Assembly: GCA_029264635.1 (NCBI GenBank)
Contig: JARIAA010000149.1
Coordinates: 1 to 14,881 of the forward strand
Direction: 5' to 3'
Length of the DNA: 14,881 nucleotides
DNA from: Psychrobacter sp.
GTDB taxonomy: Bacteria; Pseudomonadota; Gammaproteobacteria; Pseudomonadales; Moraxellaceae
The notes beneath the pieces are model-generated. The model was not told the origin of the DNA, ran no database searches, and was given only the letters and a program-made list of their open reading frames with translations. The position numbers were made by a program, and so were the translations under genes. Every line of letters begins with the position of its first letter. Position 1 is the first letter of the stretch. Below are positions 14,662 through 14,881 of this stretch, one piece after another.

Positions 14662-14881
14662 ATGGCTGGTACACCGCATGAAATTATTGAGAAAAACACA
14701 GGCTTATTGGTCATCTTTATCGTTATTGCGATTAGCTTTGCAACGTTGGTTGAAATCGTACCATTGATATATGATAAAAAAGCCCCTGAAGAAGGTGGGG
14801 TAAATGCTCCCCTTCCCGCTATGGAGCCGTGGACCGCGCTCGAATTTGAAGGTCGTGATATTTATATTCGTGAAGGTTGTC
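14662..14881 (+). CDS. ccoO: cytochrome-c oxidase, cbb3-type, subunit II (CcoO), 3'-truncated by window end
   Basis: Membrane-anchored monoheme c-type cytochrome subunit that passes electrons to CcoN. The visible 73 residues give a short cytoplasmic start (MAGTPHEIIEKN), one membrane anchor (about 14-36), then a periplasmic segment with MEPWTALEFEGRDIYIREGC, the highly conserved lead-in to the CxxCH heme c motif. The window ends one base after the first Cys codon of that motif, so the heme site itself cannot be checked. The full protein is normally about 200 residues. It starts nine bases after ccoN with a strong ribosome binding site, so the two are co-transcribed. Confidence 0.95.
   Translation, partial: MAGTPHEIIEKNTGLLVIFIVIAISFATLVEIVPLIYDKKAPEEGGVNAPLPAMEPWTALEFEGRDIYIREGC

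Noticed and set aside
1..14881. CRISPR array, insertion sequence, prophage, tRNA or rRNA genes
   Set aside because: Reading both strands I found no regularly spaced repeats, transposase or phage-like proteins, terminal inverted repeats with target duplications, or recognisable structural RNA.

Overview
The window looks like chromosomal DNA of a gammaproteobacterium of the family Moraxellaceae, most likely Psychrobacter. That placement is inferred from moderate, AT-leaning base composition, the relatedness of the proteins to Acinetobacter/Psychrobacter families recalled from memory, a lolD gene paired with only one LolC/LolE-type permease, and a cbb3 oxidase operon starting ccoN-ccoO. No search could be run. 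I see no insertion sequence, prophage, CRISPR array, tRNA or rRNA; this is a housekeeping region.

Layout: (1) 2-736, + strand, the 3' three quarters of dusA (tRNA-dihydrouridine synthase). (2) 778-6857, four minus-strand genes read right to left: comEC (DNA-uptake channel), sppA (S49 membrane peptidase), an alpha/beta hydrolase and a CPBP-family membrane protease. A 16-bp perfect hairpin separates sppA from the hydrolase. (3) 7092-7679, + strand, a DUF2062 membrane protein, convergent across a shared terminator with a small acidic unknown protein (7720-8028, minus). (4) 8115-10122, minus, lolD and a lolC/lolE-type permease, together the inner-membrane lipoprotein release transporter. (5) 10123-10564, a gene-free divergent region with a promoter candidate and an 18-bp near-palindrome just downstream of it. 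(6) 10565-11608, + strand, an unrecognised 347-residue protein that appears to hold two diverged copies of one module, ending at a textbook bidirectional terminator. (7) 11759-12148, minus, a small SCP2 sterol-carrier-like protein. (8) 12149-13170, about 1 kb without a convincing gene but with a good extended -10 promoter pointing at ccoN and several inverted repeats. (9) 13171-14881, ccoN complete and ccoO cut off by the window end.

The genes serve envelope and energy functions: lipoprotein sorting (LolD plus permease), membrane proteolysis (SppA, CPBP), DNA uptake (ComEC) and microaerobic respiration (CcoN/CcoO). Several start codons are best moved inward from the longest reading frame, because a Shine-Dalgarno sequence or family alignment supports the inner start (DUF2062, the 102-aa protein, lolD, the lol permease, SCP2).

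Points most worth a second look: the ComEC C-terminal domain lacks the metal-binding motif of its metallo-beta-lactamase fold; the duplicated-module protein sits behind a putative operator; and the 1-kb interval before ccoN carries a strong promoter with no coding sequence to explain it. I did not find convincing evidence of a new multi-gene system.
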